Origin: Posidonia oceanica
Taxonomy: Eukaryota; Streptophyta; Magnoliopsida; Alismatales; Posidoniaceae
NCBI GenBank assembly: GCA_037176725.1
Contig: JAZBRS010000074.1
Span: 67,088,001-67,152,000, forward strand
Reading direction: 5' to 3'
Length of the DNA stretch: 64,000 bases
The position numbers were made by a program, and so were the translations under genes. The notes beneath the pieces were generated by a model that did not search any database, was not told where the DNA came from, and was given only the letters and a program-made list of their open reading frames with translations. How positions within the stretch are numbered: position 1 is the stretch's first letter; every line of letters starts with the position of its first letter. Shown piece after piece: positions 24,831-38,900 of this stretch.

Positions 24831-27800
24831 GGTCGATATGTCCGAAACCTATCCTATCCGGTCGATAAGTCCGTAACTTATCATCCAACCTTTGCGGTCG
24901 ATGGGTTCGAAACCTAACCTTTCTAGTCGATAATTCCGTAACTTATCATCCAACCTTTGCGGTCGACGGGTCCGAAACCAATCCTTTCCGGTCGATAAGT
25001 CCGTATTTTATCATCCAACCTATGCAGTCGATGGGTCCGAAACCGATCCTTTCCGGTCAATAAGTCCGTAACGCATCATCCAACCTTTGCGGTCGATGGG
25101 TCCGAAACCTATCCTTTCCGATCGATAAGTCCGAAACTTATCGTCCGACCTTTGCGGTCGATGGGTCCCAAACCTATCCTTTCCGGTCGATAAGTCCGTA
25201 ACTTATCATCCGACCGTTGCGGTCGATGGGTCTGAAACCTATCCTCTCCAGTCGAAAAGTCCGAAACTTATCATCCAACTTTTGCGGTCTATGGGTCCGA
25301 AACCAATCCTTTCCGGTCGATAACTCCGAAACTTATCATCCAACCTTTGCGGCTGATAGGTCCGAAACCTATCCTTTCCGGTCGATAAGTCCGAAACTTA
25401 TCATCCAACCTTTGCGGTCGATGGGTCCGAAACCTATCCTTTCCGGTCGATAAGTCCGAAACTTATCATACAACCTTTGCGGTCGATAGGTCCAAACCCT
25501 ATCCTTTCGAGTCGATAAGTCCGTAACATTTCATCCAACCATTGCGGTCGATAGGTCCGAAACCTATCCTTTCCGGTCGATAAGTCTGAAACTTATCATC
25601 AAACCTTTGCGGTCGATAGGTCCGAAACCTATCCTTTCCGGTCGATAAGTCCGTAACTTATCATCCAACCATTGCTGTCGATGGGTCCGAAACCTATCCT
25701 TTCCGGTCGATAAGTCCGTAACTTATCAACCAACCTTTGCGGTCAATATGTCCGAAATCTATCCTATCCGGTCGATAAGTCCGTAACTTATCATCCAACC
25801 TTTGCGGTCGTTGGGTCCGAAACCTATCCTTTCTGGTCGATAAGTCTGAAACTTATCATCCTACCTTTGCGGTCGGTAGGTCCGAAACCTATCCTCTCCA
25901 ATCGACAAGTCCGAAACTTATCATCCAACAATTGCGGTCGACGGGTCCGAAACCTATCCTTTCCGGTCGATAAGTCCGTAATTTATCATCCAACCTTTGC
26001 GGTCGATGGCCCCGAAACCTATCCTTTCTGGTCGATAAGTCCGTAACTCATCATCCAACATTTGCGGTCGATGGGTCCGAAACCTATCCGGTCCGGTCGA
26101 TAAGTCCGAAACTTATCATCCTACCTTTGCGGTCGATGGGTCCCAAACCTATCCTATCCGGTCGATAAGTCCGTAACTTATCTTCCGACCGTTGCGGTCG
26201 ATGGGTCCGAAACCTATCCTTTCCTGTCGAAAAGTCCGAAACTTATCATCCAACGTTTGCGGTCGATGGGTACGAAACCTATCCTTTCCGGTCAACAAGT
26301 CCGTAACTTATCTTCCAACCTTTGCAGTCGATAGGTCCGAAACCTATCCTTTCCGGTCGATAAGTCCGAAACTTATCATTCAAATTTTGTGGTCGATGGG
26401 TCCGAAACCTATCCTTTCTGGTCGATAAGTCCGTAACTTATCATCCAACCTTTGCGGTCGATGGGTCCGAAACCTAGCCGATCTGGTCGATAAGTCCGTA
26501 ACTTATCATCAAACCTCTGCGGTCGATTAGTCCGAAACCTATCCTTTCCGGCCGATTAGTCCGTAACTTATCATCCAACCATTGCGGTCGTTGGGTCCGA
26601 AACCTATCCTTTCCGGTCGATAAGTCCATAACTTATCATCCAACCTTTGCGGTCGTTGGGTCCTAAACCTATCCTTTCCGGTCGATAAGTCCGAAACTTA
26701 TCATCCAACCATTGCGGTTGATGGGTCTGAAACCTATCCTTTCCGTTCGATAAGTCCGAAACATATCATACAACCTTTGCGGTCGATAGGTCTGAATCCT
26801 ATCCTTTCCGGTCGATAATTCCGTTAATTTTCATTCAACCTTTGCGGTCGATAGGTCCGAAACCTATCTTTCCGGTCGATAAGTCCGAAACTTATCAACC
26901 AACCGTTGCGGTCGATAGGTTCGAAACCTATCCTTTCCGGTCGATAAGTCCGTAACTTACCATCCAACCTTTGCGGTCGATGGGTCCAAAACCTATACTT
27001 TCCTGTCGATAAGTCCGTAACTTATCATCCTACCTTTGCGGTCGATAGGTCCGAAACCTATCCTATCCGGTCGATAAGTCCGTAACTTATCATCCAACCT
27101 TTGCGGTCGTTGGGTCTGAAACCTATCCTTCCTGGTCGATAAGTCTGAAACTTATCATCCAACATTTGCTGTCGATCGGTCCAAAACCTATCCTTTCCGG
27201 TCGATAAGTCCGTAACATATCATCCAACCTTTGCGGCCAATAGGTTGGAAATCTATCCTTTCCGATCGATAAGTCCCTAACGTGTCATCCAACCTTTGCG
27301 GTCGTTGGGTCCGAAACCTATCCTTTCCGGTCGATAAGCCTGAAAATTATCATCCAACCTTTGCGGTCGATGGGTCCCAAACCTATCCTTTCCGGTCGAT
27401 AAGTTCGTAACTTATCATCCAACCTTTGCGGTCGAATGGTCCAAAACCTATCCTTTCCGATCGATAAGTCCGTAACTTATCATCCAACCTTTGCTGTCGA
27501 TGGGTCTGAAACCTATCCTTTCCGGTCGATAAGTCCGTAACTCATCATCCAACCTTTGCGGTCGACGGGTCCGAAACCTATCCTTTCCGGTCGATAAGTC
27601 CGAAACTTATCATCCAACCTTTGCAGTCGATGGGTCCCAAACCTATCCTTTCCGGTCGATAAGTCCGTAACTTATCATACGACCGTTGCGGTCGATGGGT
27701 CCGAAACCTATCCTTTCCAGTCGATAAGTCCGAAACTTATCATCCAACCTTTGCGGTCGATGGGTTCGAAACCTTTCCTTTCTTGTCGATAAGTCTGTAA

Positions 27801-30591
27801 CTTATCATCCAACATTTGCGGTCGTCGGGTCCGAAACCTATCCTTTCCGGTCGATAAGTCCGTAATTTATCATCGAAGCTTTGCGGTCGATGGGTCCGAA
27901 ACCTATACTTTCTGGTCGATATGTCCGAAACTTATCATCCAACCTTTGCGGTCGATAGGTTCGAAACCTATCCTTTCCGGTCGATAAGTCCGTAACTTAT
28001 CATCCAACCTTTGCGGTCGATGGGTCAGAAACCTATCCATTCCTGTCGATAAGTCTGTAACATATCATCCTACCTTTGCGGTCGATAGGTCCGAAACCTA
28101 TCCTATCCGGTCGATAAGTCCGTAACTTATCATCCAACCTTTGCGGTCGTTGGGTCCGAAACCTATGCTTTCTGGTCGATAAGTCTGAAACTTATCATCC
28201 AACATTTGCGGTCGATTGGTCCAAAACCTAACCTTTCTGGTTGATAAATCCGTAACATATCATCCAACCTTTGCGGCCGATAGGTCCGAAACCTATCCTT
28301 TCCGATCGATAAGTCCGTAACTTATCATCCAACCTTTGCGGTCGTTGGGTCCGAAACCTATCCTTTCCGGTCGATAAACCTGAAAATTATCATCCAACCA
28401 TTGCAGTCGATGGGTCCCAAACCTATCCTTTCTGGTCGATAAGTCTGTAACTTATCATCCAACCTTTGCGGTCGAAAGGTCCGAAACCTATCCTTTCCGA
28501 TCGATAAGTCCGTTACTTATCATCCAACCTTTGCTGTCGTTGGGTCTGAAACCAATCCTTTCCGGTCGATAAGTCCGTAACTCATCATCCAACCTTTGCG
28601 GGCGATGGGTCTGAAACCTATCCTTTCCGGTCGATAAATCCGAAACTTATCATCCAACCTTTGCGGTCGATGGGTCCCAAACCTATACTTTCCGGTCGAT
28701 AAGTCCGTAACTTATCATCCGACCGTTGCGGTCGATGGGTCCGAAACCTATCCTTTCCAGTCGATAAGTCCGAAACTTATCATCCAACCTTTGCGGTCGA
28801 TGGATTCGAAACCTTTCCTTTCTAGTCGATTAGTCCGTAATTTATCACCGAATCCTTGTGGTCGATGGGTCCGAAACCTATCCTTTCCAGTCGATAAGTC
28901 CTTAACTTATCATCCAACCTTTGCTTTCGATGGGTCCGAAACCTATCCTTTCCAGTCGATAAGTCCGTAACTTATCAACCAACCTTAGCGGTTGATGGGT
29001 CCGAAACCTATCCTTTCCAGTCGATTATTACGAAACTTATCGTCCAACCTTTGCAGTCGATGGGTCCAAAACCTATCCTTTCCGGTCGATAAGTCCGTAA
29101 CTTATCATCCAACCTTTGCGGTAGATGGGTCCGAAACCAATCCTTTCCAGTCGATAAGTCCGAAACTTATCATCCTACCCTTGCGGTCGATAGGTCCGAA
29201 ACCTATCCTTTCCGGTTGATAAGTCCGTAAATTATCATCCAACCTTTGCGGTCGATGGGTCCGAAACCAATCCTTTCCAGTCGATAACTCCGAAACTTAT
29301 CATCCAACCCTTGCGGTCGATAAGTCCGAAACCTATCCTTTCCGGTTGATAAGTCCGTAACTTATCATCCAACCTTTGCGGTCGATAGGTTCGAAACCTA
29401 TCCTTTCCGGTCGATAAGTCCGTAACTTATCATCCAACCTTTGCGGTCGATGGGTTCGAAACCTATCCTTTCAAGTCGATAAGTCCGTAACTTATCATCC
29501 AACCTTCGCGGTCGATAGGTTCGAAACCTATCCTTTCCGGTCGATAAGTCCGTAACTTACCATCCAACCATTGCGGTCGATGGGTCCGAAACCTATCATT
29601 TCCTGTCGATAAGTCCGTAACTTGTCATCCTACCTTTGCGGTCGATAGGTCCGATACCTATACTTTTCGGTCGATAAATTCGTAACTTATCAACCAACCT
29701 TTGCGGTCGATGGGTCCGAAACCTTTCCTTTCCGGTCGATAAGTCCGTAACTTATCATCCAACCTTTGCAGTCGATGGGTCCGAAAACTATCCGATCTGG
29801 TCGATAAGTCCGTAACTTATCATCCAACCTCTGCGGTCGATTAGTCCAAAACCTATCCTTTCCGGTCGATAAGTCCGTAACTTATCATGCGACCATTACG
29901 GTTGTTGGGTCCGAAACCAATCCTTTCCGGTTGATAAGTCCATAACTTATCATCCAACCTTTGCGGTCGTTGGGTCCGAAACCTATCCTTTCCGGTCGAT
30001 AAGTATGAAACTTATCATCCAACCCTTGCGGTCGAAGGGTCCAAAACCTATCCATTGCGGTCGATAAGTCCGTAACTTATCATCCAACCTTTGCGGTCGA
30101 TAGGTCCGAAACGTATCCTTTCCGATCGAGAAGTCCGTAACTTATCATCCAACCATAGGGGTCGATGGGTCCGAAACCTATCCTTTCCAATCGATAAGTC
30201 CGTAACTTATCATCCAACCATTGTGGTCGATGGGTCCGAAACATTTCCTTTCCGTTCGATAAGTCCGAAACTTATCATCCGACCTTTGCGGTCGATGGGT
30301 CCGAAACCTATCCTTTCCGGTCGATATGTCCGAAACTTATTATTCAACCTTTGCAGTTGATAGGTCCGAAACCTATCCTTTCCGGTCGATATGTCCGTAA
30401 CTTATCAACCAACCTTTGCGGTCGTTGGGTCCGAAACCTATTCTTTCTGGTCGATAAGTCTGAAACTTATCATCCAACCTTTGCGGTCGATGGGTCCGAA
30501 ACCTATCCTTACCTGTCGATAAGTCCAAAGGTCATCATCCAACCATTGCGGTTGATAGGTCCGAAACCTATCCTTTCCGGTCGATAAGTCC

Positions 30592-30690
30592 GTAACATAT
30601 CATCCAACCTTTGCGGCCAATAGGTCCGAAATCTATCCTTTCCGATCGATAAGTCCCTAACGTATCATCCAACCTTTGCGGTCGTTGGGT
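30592..30690. other. conversion-like patch of about 100 bp in HOR copy 1
   Basis: Two units here carry taacatatc, gcggccaatagg, gaaatctatcc and gtccctaacgtatc. The equivalent place in copy 0 (about 20,265-20,363) instead carries gatgggtccgatacc, ggtagataag and aacgttcgcggtcttt, as does 10,780-10,880. The patch matches a run at about 16,880-16,985 and leaves the length unchanged. Copy 2 has the same patch near 42,543-42,641. Confidence 0.65.
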
Positions 30691-30940
30691 CCGAAACCTA
30701 TCCTTTCCGGTCGATAAGTCCATAACTTATCATCCAACCTTTGCGGTCGTTGGGTCCGAAACCTATCCTTTCCGGTCGATAAGTATGAAACTTATCATCC
30801 AACCTTTGCGGTCGAAGGGTCCAAAACCAATCCATTCCGGTCGATAAGTCCGTAACTTATCATCCAACCTTTGCGGTCGATAGGTCCGAAACCTATCCTT
30901 TCCTGTCGATAAGTCCGTAACTTATCTTCCTACCTTTGCG

Positions 30941-32240
30941 GTCGATAGGTCCGAAACCTATCCTATCCGGTCGATAAGTCCGTAACATATCATCCAACCT
31001 TTGCGGTCGTTGGGTCCGAAACCTATCCTTTCTGGTCGATAAGTCTGAAACTTATCATCCAACATTTGCGGTCGATCGGTCCAAAACCTATCCTTTCCGG
31101 TCGATAAGTCCGTAACATATCATCCAACCTTTGCGGCCAATAGGTCCGAAATCTATCCTTTCCGATTGATAAGTCCGTAACTTATCATCCAACCTTTGCG
31201 GTCGTTGGGTCCGAAACCTATCGTTTCCGGTCGATAAGCCTGAAAATTATGATCCAACCTTTGCGGTCGATGGGTCCCAAACCTATCCTTTCCTGTCGAT
31301 ATGTCCGTAACTTATCATCCAACCTTTGCGGTCGAAAGGTCCGAAACCTATCCTTTCCGATCGATAAGTCCGTAACTTATCATCCAACCTTTGCTGTCGA
31401 TGGGTCTGAAACCTATCCATTCCGGTCGATAAGTCCGTAACTCATCATCCAACCTTTGCGGTCGATGGGTCCGAAACCTATCCTTTCCGGTCGATAAGTC
31501 CGAAACTTATCATCCTACCTTTGCGGTCGTTGGGTCCCAAACCTATCCGTTCCGGTCGATATGTCCGTAACTTATCATCCAACCTTTGCGGTCGATATGT
31601 CCGAAACCTATCCTATCCAGTCGATAAGTCCGTAACTTATCATCCAACCTTTGCGGTCGTTGGGTCCGATACCTATCCTTTCTGGTCGATAAGTCTGAAA
31701 CTTATCATCCAACATTTGCGGTCGATCGGTCCATAACCTATCCTTTCCGGTCGATAAGTCCGTAACATATCATCCAACTTTTGCGGCCAATAGGTCCGAA
31801 ATCTATCCTTTCCGATCGATATGTCCGTAACTTATCATCCAACCTTTGCGGTCGTTGGGTCCGAAACCTATCCTTTCCGGCCGATAAGCCTGAAAATTAT
31901 CATCCAACCTTTGCGGTCAATGGGTCCCAAACCTATCCTTTCCTGTCGATATGTCCGTAACTTATCATCCAACCTTTGCGGTCGAAAGGTCCGAAACCTA
32001 TCCTTTCCGATCGATAAGTCCGTAACTTATCATCCAACCTTTGCTGTCGATGGGTCTGAAACCTATCCATTCCGGTCGATAAGTCCGTAACTCATCATCC
32101 AACCTTTGCGGTCGATGGGTCCGAAACCTATCCTTTCCGGTCGATAAGTCCGAAACTTATCATCCTACCTTTGCGGTCGTTGGGTCCCAAACCTATCCTT
32201 TCCGGTCGATAAGTCCGTAACTTATCAGCCGACCGTTGCG
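30941..32240 (+). repeat. two tandem copies of the 650-bp sub-HOR (HOR copy 1)
   Basis: Blocks begin at 30,941 (gtcgataggt) and 31,591 (gtcgatatgt) and end at the gaccgttgcgg mark. Block content is as in copy 0, but there are two blocks instead of three. The equivalent in copy 2 is 42,892-44,191. Confidence 0.85.
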
Positions 32241-35200
32241 GTCGATGGGTCCGAAACCTATCCTTTCCAGTCGATATGTCCGAAACTTATCATCCAACCT
32301 TTGCGGTCGAGGGGTTCGAAACCTTTCCCTTCTAGTCGATAAGTCTGTAACTTATCATCCAACCTTCGCGGTCGACGGGTCCGAAACCTATCCTTTCCGG
32401 TCGATAAGTCCATAATTTCTCATCGAAGCTTTGCGGTCGATTGGTCCGAAACCTATCCTTTTCGGTCGATATGTCCGAAACTTATCATCCAACCTTTGCG
32501 TTCGATAGGTTCGAAACCTATCCTTTCCGGTCGATACGTCCGTAACTTATCATCCAACCATTGCGGTCGATGGGTCAAAAACCTATCCATTCCTGTCGAT
32601 AAGTCTGTAACATATCATCCTATCTTTGCGGTCGATAGGTCCGAAACCTATCCTATCCGGTCGATAAGTCCGTAACTTATCATCCAACCTTTGCGGTCGT
32701 TGGGTCCGAAACCTATGCTTTCTGGTCGATAAGTCTGAAACTTATCATCCAACATTTGCGGTCGATGGGTCCAAAACCTATCCTTCCTGGTTGATAAGTC
32801 CGTAACATATCATCCAACCTTTGCGGCCGATAGGTCCGAAACCTATCCTTTCCGATCGATAAGTACGTAACTTATCATCCAACCTTTGCAGTCGTTGGGT
32901 CCGAAACCTATCCTTTCCGGTCGATAAGCCTGAAAATTATCATCCAACCATTGCGGTCGATTGGCCCCAAACCTATCCTTTCTGGTCGATAAGTCCGTAA
33001 CTTATCATCCAACCTTTGCGGTCGAAAGGTCCGAAACCTATCCTTTCCGATCGATAAGTCCGTAACTTATCATCCAACCTTTGCTGTCGATGGGTCTGAA
33101 ACCAATCCTTTCCGGTCGATAAGTCCGTAACTCATCATCCAACCTTTGCGGTCGATGGGTCCGAAACCCATCCTTTCCGGTGGATAAATCCGAAACTTAT
33201 CAACCTACCGTTGCGGTCGATGGGTCCCAAACCTATACTTTCCGGTCGATAAGTCCGTAACTTATCATCCGACCGTTGCGGTCGATGGGTCCGAAACCTA
33301 TCCGTTCCAGTCGATAAGTCCGAAACTTATCATCCAACCTTTGCGGTCGATGGGTTCGAAACCTTTCCTTTCTAGTCGATAAGTCTGTAACTTATCATCC
33401 AACCTTTGCGGTCGACGGGTCCGAAACCTATCCTTTCCGGTCGATATGTCCGTAATTTATCACCGATTCTTTGTGGTCGATGGGTCCGAAACCTATCCTT
33501 TCCGGTCGATAAGTCCATAACTTATCATCCAACCTTTGCGGTCGATGGTTCCGAAACCTATCCTTTCCGGTCGATAAGTCCGAAACTTACCATCCAACCT
33601 TCGCGGTCGATGGGTCCCAAACCAATCCTTTCCGATCGATAAGTCCGTAACATATCATCCGACCGTTGCGGTCGATGGGTCCGAAACCTATCCTTTCCAG
33701 CCGATAAGTCTGAAACTTATCATCCAATCTTTGCGGTCGATAGGTTCGAAACCTATCCTCTCCGGTCGATAAGTCCGAAACTTATCATCCAACCATTGCG
33801 GTCGATAGGTCCGAAACCTACCCTTTCCGATCGATATGTCCGAAACTTATCATCCAACCTTTGCAGTCGATGGGTCCGAAAGCTATCCTTTCCGGTCGAT
33901 AAGTCCGTAACTTTTCATACAACCTTTGCGGTCGATAGGTCCAAAACCTATCCATTCCGGTCGATAAGTCCGTTACTTTTCATCCAACCTTGCGATCGAT
34001 AGGTCCGAAACCTATCCATTCCGGTCGATAAGTCCGAAACTTATCATCCAACCTTTGCGGTCGATATGTCCGAAACCTATCCTTTCCGGTCGATAAGTCT
34101 GTAACTTATCATCCAACCTTTGCGGTCGATGGGTCCGAAACCTATCCTTTCCGGTCGATAAGTCCGTAACTTATCATCCAACCATTGCGGTCGATAGGAC
34201 CGGAACCTATCCTATCCGGTCGATAAGACCATAACTTATCATCCAACCATTGCGGTCATTGGGTCCGAAACCTATCCTTTCAGGTCGATATGTCCGAAAC
34301 TTATCATCCAACCTTTGCGGTCGATAGGTCCGAAACCTATCCTTTCCGGTCGATAAGTCCGTAACTTATCATCCAACCTTTGCGGTCGATCGGTCCCAAT
34401 CCTATCCTTTCCGGTCTATAAGTCCGTAACTTATCATCGAACCTTTGCGGTCGATGGGTCCGAAACCTATCCTTTCCGGTCGATAAGTCCGTAACGTATC
34501 AACCAACCTTAGCGGTTGATGGGTCCGAAACCTATCCTTTCCAGTCGATTATTACGAAACTTAACGTCCAACCTTTGCAGTCGATGGGTCCAAAACCTAT
34601 CCTTTCCGGTCGATAAGTCCGTAACTTATCATCCAACCTTTGCGGTGGATGGGTCCGAAACCAATCCTTTCCAGTCGAAAAGTCCGAAACTTATCATCCT
34701 ATCCTTGCGGTCGATAGGTCCGAAACCTATCCTTTCCGGTCGATAAGTCCGAAACTTATCATCCAACCCTTGCGGTCGATTGGTCCGAAACCTATCCTTT
34801 CCGGTTGATAAGTCCGTAACTTATCATCCAACCTTTGCGGTCGATCGGTTCGAAATCTATCCTTTCCGATCGATTAGTCCGTAACTTATCATCCAACCTT
34901 TGCGGTCGATGGGTTCGAAACCTATCCTTTCTAGTCGATAAGTCCGTAACTTATCATCCAACCATTGCGGTCGACGGGTCCGAAACCTATCCTTTCCGGT
35001 CGATAAGTCCGTAATTTATCATCCAACCTTTCTGGTCGATGGGTTCGAAACCTATCCTTTCTATTCGATAAGTCCGTAACTTATCATATAACCGTTGCGG
35101 TCGACGGGTCCGGAACCTATCCTTTCCGGTCGATAAGTCCGTAATTTATCATTCAACCTTTGCAGTCGATGGGTCCGAAACCGATCCGTTCCGGTCGACA

Positions 35201-35813
35201 AGTCCGTAACTCATCATCCAACCATTGCGGTCGATGGGTCCGAAACCTATCCTTTCTAGTCAAAAAGTCCGTAACTTATCATCCAACCTTTGCGGTCGAC
35301 GGGTCCGAAACCTATCCTTTCCGGTCGATAAGTCCGTTACATTTCATCCAACCAATGCGGTCGATAGGTCCGAAACCTATCCTTTCCGGTCGATAAGTCC
35401 GAAACTTATCATCAAACCTTTGCGGTCGATAGGTCCGAAACCGATCCTTTCCAGTCGATAAGTCCGTAACTTATCATCCAACCTTTGCGGTCGATGGGTC
35501 CGAAACCTATCCTTTCCGGTCGATAAGTCAGTAACTTATCATCCAACCTTTGCGGTCGATGGGTCCGAAACCTATCCTTTCCGGTCGATAAGTCAGTAAC
35601 TTATCATCCAACCTTTGCGGTCGATATGTCCGAAACCTATCCTATCCAGTCGATAAGTCCGTAACTTATCATCCAACCTTTGCGGTCGTTGGGTCCAAAA
35701 CCTATCCTTTCTGGTCGATAAGTCTGAAACTTATCATCCTACCTTTGCGGTCGGTAGGTCCGAAACCTATGCTTTCCAGTCGACAAGTCCGAAACTTATC
35801 ATCCAACCATTGC

Positions 35814-35900
35814 GGTCGATGGGTCCGAAACCAATCCTTTGCGGTCGATGGGTCCGAAACCAATCCTTTCCGGTCGATGGGTCCGAAACCTATCCTTTCA
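35814..35900 (+). repeat. A-A-A-B unit in HOR copy 2
   Basis: This has the same three-A arrangement as at 23,863, exactly 11,951 bp later, including the ctttgc end of the first A. It was inherited with the HOR. Confidence 0.92.
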
Positions 35901-38900
35901 AGTCGAAAAGTCCGTAACTTATCATCCAACCTTTGCGGTCGACGGGTACGAAACCTAACCTTTCCGGTCGATAAGTCCGTAATTTATCATCCAGCCTTTG
36001 CGGTCGATGGGTCCGAAACATATCCGTTCCGGTCGATAAGTCCGTAATTTATCATCCAACCTTTGCGGTCGATTGGTCTGAAACCTATCCTTTCCGGTAG
36101 ATAAGTCCGTAACTCATCATCCAACCTTTGCGGTTGATGGGTCCGAAACCTATCCTATCCGGTCGATAAGTCCGTAACTTATCATCCAACCTTTGCGGTC
36201 GTTGGGTTCGAAAACTATCCTTTCCGGTCGGTAAGTCCGTAACTTATCATCCATCCTTTGCGGTCGTTGGGTCCGAAACCTATCCTTTCTGGTCGATAAG
36301 CCTGAAAAGTATCATCCAACCTTTGCGGTCGATGGGTCCCAAACCTATCCTTTCCGGTCGATACGTACGTAACTTAACATCCAACATTTGCGGTCGAAAG
36401 GTCCGAAACCTATCCTTTCCGATCGATAAGTCCGTAACTTATCATCCAACCTTTGCGGTCGTTGGGTCCGAAACCTATCCTTTCCGGTCGATAAGTCCGT
36501 AACTTATCATACTACCTTTGCGGTCGATAGGTCCAAACCCTATCCTTTCGGGTCGATAAGTCCGTTACTTTTCATCCAACCATTGCGGTCGATAGGTCCG
36601 AAACCTATCCTTTCCGGTCGATAAGTCCGAAACTTATCATCAAACCTTTGCGGTCGATAGGTCCGAAACCGATCCTTTCCGGTCGATAAGTCCGTAACTC
36701 ATCATCCAACCTTTGCGGTCGATGGGTCCGAAACCTATCCTTTCCGGTCGATAAGTCCGTAACTTATCATCCAACCTTTGCGGTCGATATGTCCGAAACC
36801 TATCCTATCCGGTCGATAAGTCCGTAACTTATCATCCAACCTTTGCGGTCGATGGGTTCGAAACCTAACCTTTCTAGTCGATAATTCCGTAACTTATCAT
36901 CCAACCTTTGCGGTCGACGGGTCCGAAACCAATCCTTTCCGGTCGATAAGTCCGTATTTTATCATCCAACCTATGCAGTCGATGGGTCCGAAACCGATCC
37001 TTTCCGGTCAATAAGTCCGTAACGCATCATCCAACCTTTGCGGTCGATGGGTCCGAAACCTATCCTTTCCGATCGATAAGTCCGAAACTTATCGTCCGAC
37101 CTTTGCGGTCGATGGGTCCCAAACCTATCCTTTCCGGTCGATAAGTCCGTAACTTATCATCCGACCGTTGCGGTCGATGGGTCTGAAACCTATCCTCTCC
37201 AGTCGAAAAGTCCGAAACTTATCATCCAACTTTTGCGGTCTATGGGTCCGAAACCAATCCTTTCCGGTCGATAACTCCGAAACTTATCATCCAACCTTTG
37301 CGGCTGATAGGTCCGAAACCTATCCTTTCCGGTCGATAAGTCCGAAACTTATCATCCAACCTTTGCGGTCGATGGGTCCGAAACCTATCCTTTCCGGTCG
37401 ATAAGTCCGAAACTTATCATACAACCTTTGCGGTCGATAGGTCCAAACCCTATCCTTTCGAGTCGATAAGTCCGTAACATTTCATCCAACCATTGCGGTC
37501 GATAGGTCCGAAACCTATCCTTTCCGGTCGATAAGTCTGAAACTTATCATCAAACCTTTGCGGTCGATAGGTCCGAAACCTATCCTTTCTGGTCGATAAG
37601 TCCGTAACTTATCATCCAACCATTGCTGTCGATGGGTCCGAAACCTATCCTTTCCGGTCGATAAGTCCGTAACTTATCAACCAACCTTTGCGGTCAATAT
37701 GTCCGAAATCTATCCTATCCGGTCGATAAGTCCGTAACTTATCATCCAACCTTTGCGGTCGTTGGGTCCGAAACCTATCCTTTCTGGTCGATAAGTCTGA
37801 AACTTATCATCCTACCTTTGCGGTCGGTAGGTCCGAAACCTATCCTCTCCAATCGACAAGTCCGAAACTTATCATCCAACAATTGCGGTCGACGGGTCCG
37901 AAACCTATCCTTTCCGGTCGATAAGTCCGTAATTTATCATCCAACCTTTGCGGTCGATGGCCCCGAAACCTATCCTTTCTGGTCGATAAGTCCGTAACTC
38001 ATCATCCAACATTTGCGGTCGATGGGTCCGAAACCTATCCGGTCCGGTCGATAAGTCCGAAACTTATCATCCTACCTTTGCGGTCGATGGGTCCCAAACC
38101 TATCCTATCCGGTCGATAAGTCCGTAACTTATCTTCCGACCGTTGCGGTCGATGGGTCCGAAACCTATCCTTTCCTGTCGAAAAGTCCGAAACTTATCAT
38201 CCAACGTTTGCGGTCGATGGGTACGAAACCTATCCTTTCCGGTCAACAAGTCCGTAACTTATCTTCCAACCTTTGCAGTCGATAGGTCCGAAACCTATCC
38301 TTTCCGGTCGATAAGTCCGAAACTTATCATTCAAATTTTGTGGTCGATGGGTCCGAAACCTATCCTTTCTGGTCGATAAGTCCGTAACTTATCATCCAAC
38401 CTTTGCGGTCGATGGGTCCGAAACCTATCCGATCTGGTCGATAAGTCCGTAACTTATCATCAAACCTCTGCGGTCGATTAGTCCGAAACCTATCCTTTCC
38501 GGCCGATTAGTCCGTAACTTATCATCCAACCATTGCGGTCGTTGGGTCCGAAACCTATCCTTTCCGGTCGATAAGTCCATAACTTATCATCCAACCTTTG
38601 CGGTCGTTGGGTCCTAAACCTATCCTTTCCGGTCGATAAGTCCGAAACTTATCATCCAACCATTGCGGTTGATGGGTCTGAAACCTATCCTTTCCGTTCG
38701 ATAAGTCCGAAACATATCATACAACCTTTGCGGTCGATAGGTCTGAATCCTATCCTTTCCCGTCGATAATTCCGTTAATTTTCATTCAACCTTTGCGGTC
38801 GATAGGTCCGAAACCTATCTTTCCGGTCGATAAGTCCGAAACTTATCAACCAACCGTTGCGGTCGATAGGTTCGAAACCTATCCTTTCCGGTCGATAAGT

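Larger units (their letters stand above)
23801..27946. repeat. 2,073-bp nested repeat, copy-1 pair
   Basis: The mark cggtaggtccgaaacc with gtcgacaagtccgaaac occurs at 23,801 and 25,874, 2,073 bp apart. That equals 31 units plus the two extra A halves. The same spacing is found at 35,752/37,825, 48,223/50,296 and 53,221/55,294. Only the first member of each pair carries the A-A-A-B unit. The right limit is nominal. Confidence 0.75.
23247..35197. repeat. large HOR, copy 1 (11,951 bp)
   Basis: This is a complete HOR copy whose markers all recur 11,951 bp later. The length decomposes exactly as 183 units, plus two extra A halves (the A-A-A-B at 23,863), minus two single-base deletions (near 26,868 and 33,990). 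It contains nested repeats: a 2,073-bp pair marked by cggtcggtaggtcc (23,801 and 25,874), 1,040-bp pairs marked by gaccgttgcgg (27,681/28,721 and 32,231/33,271) and two 650-bp blocks. By eye I find about 20 substitutions against copy 2, near 99.8% identity. Confidence 0.93.
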
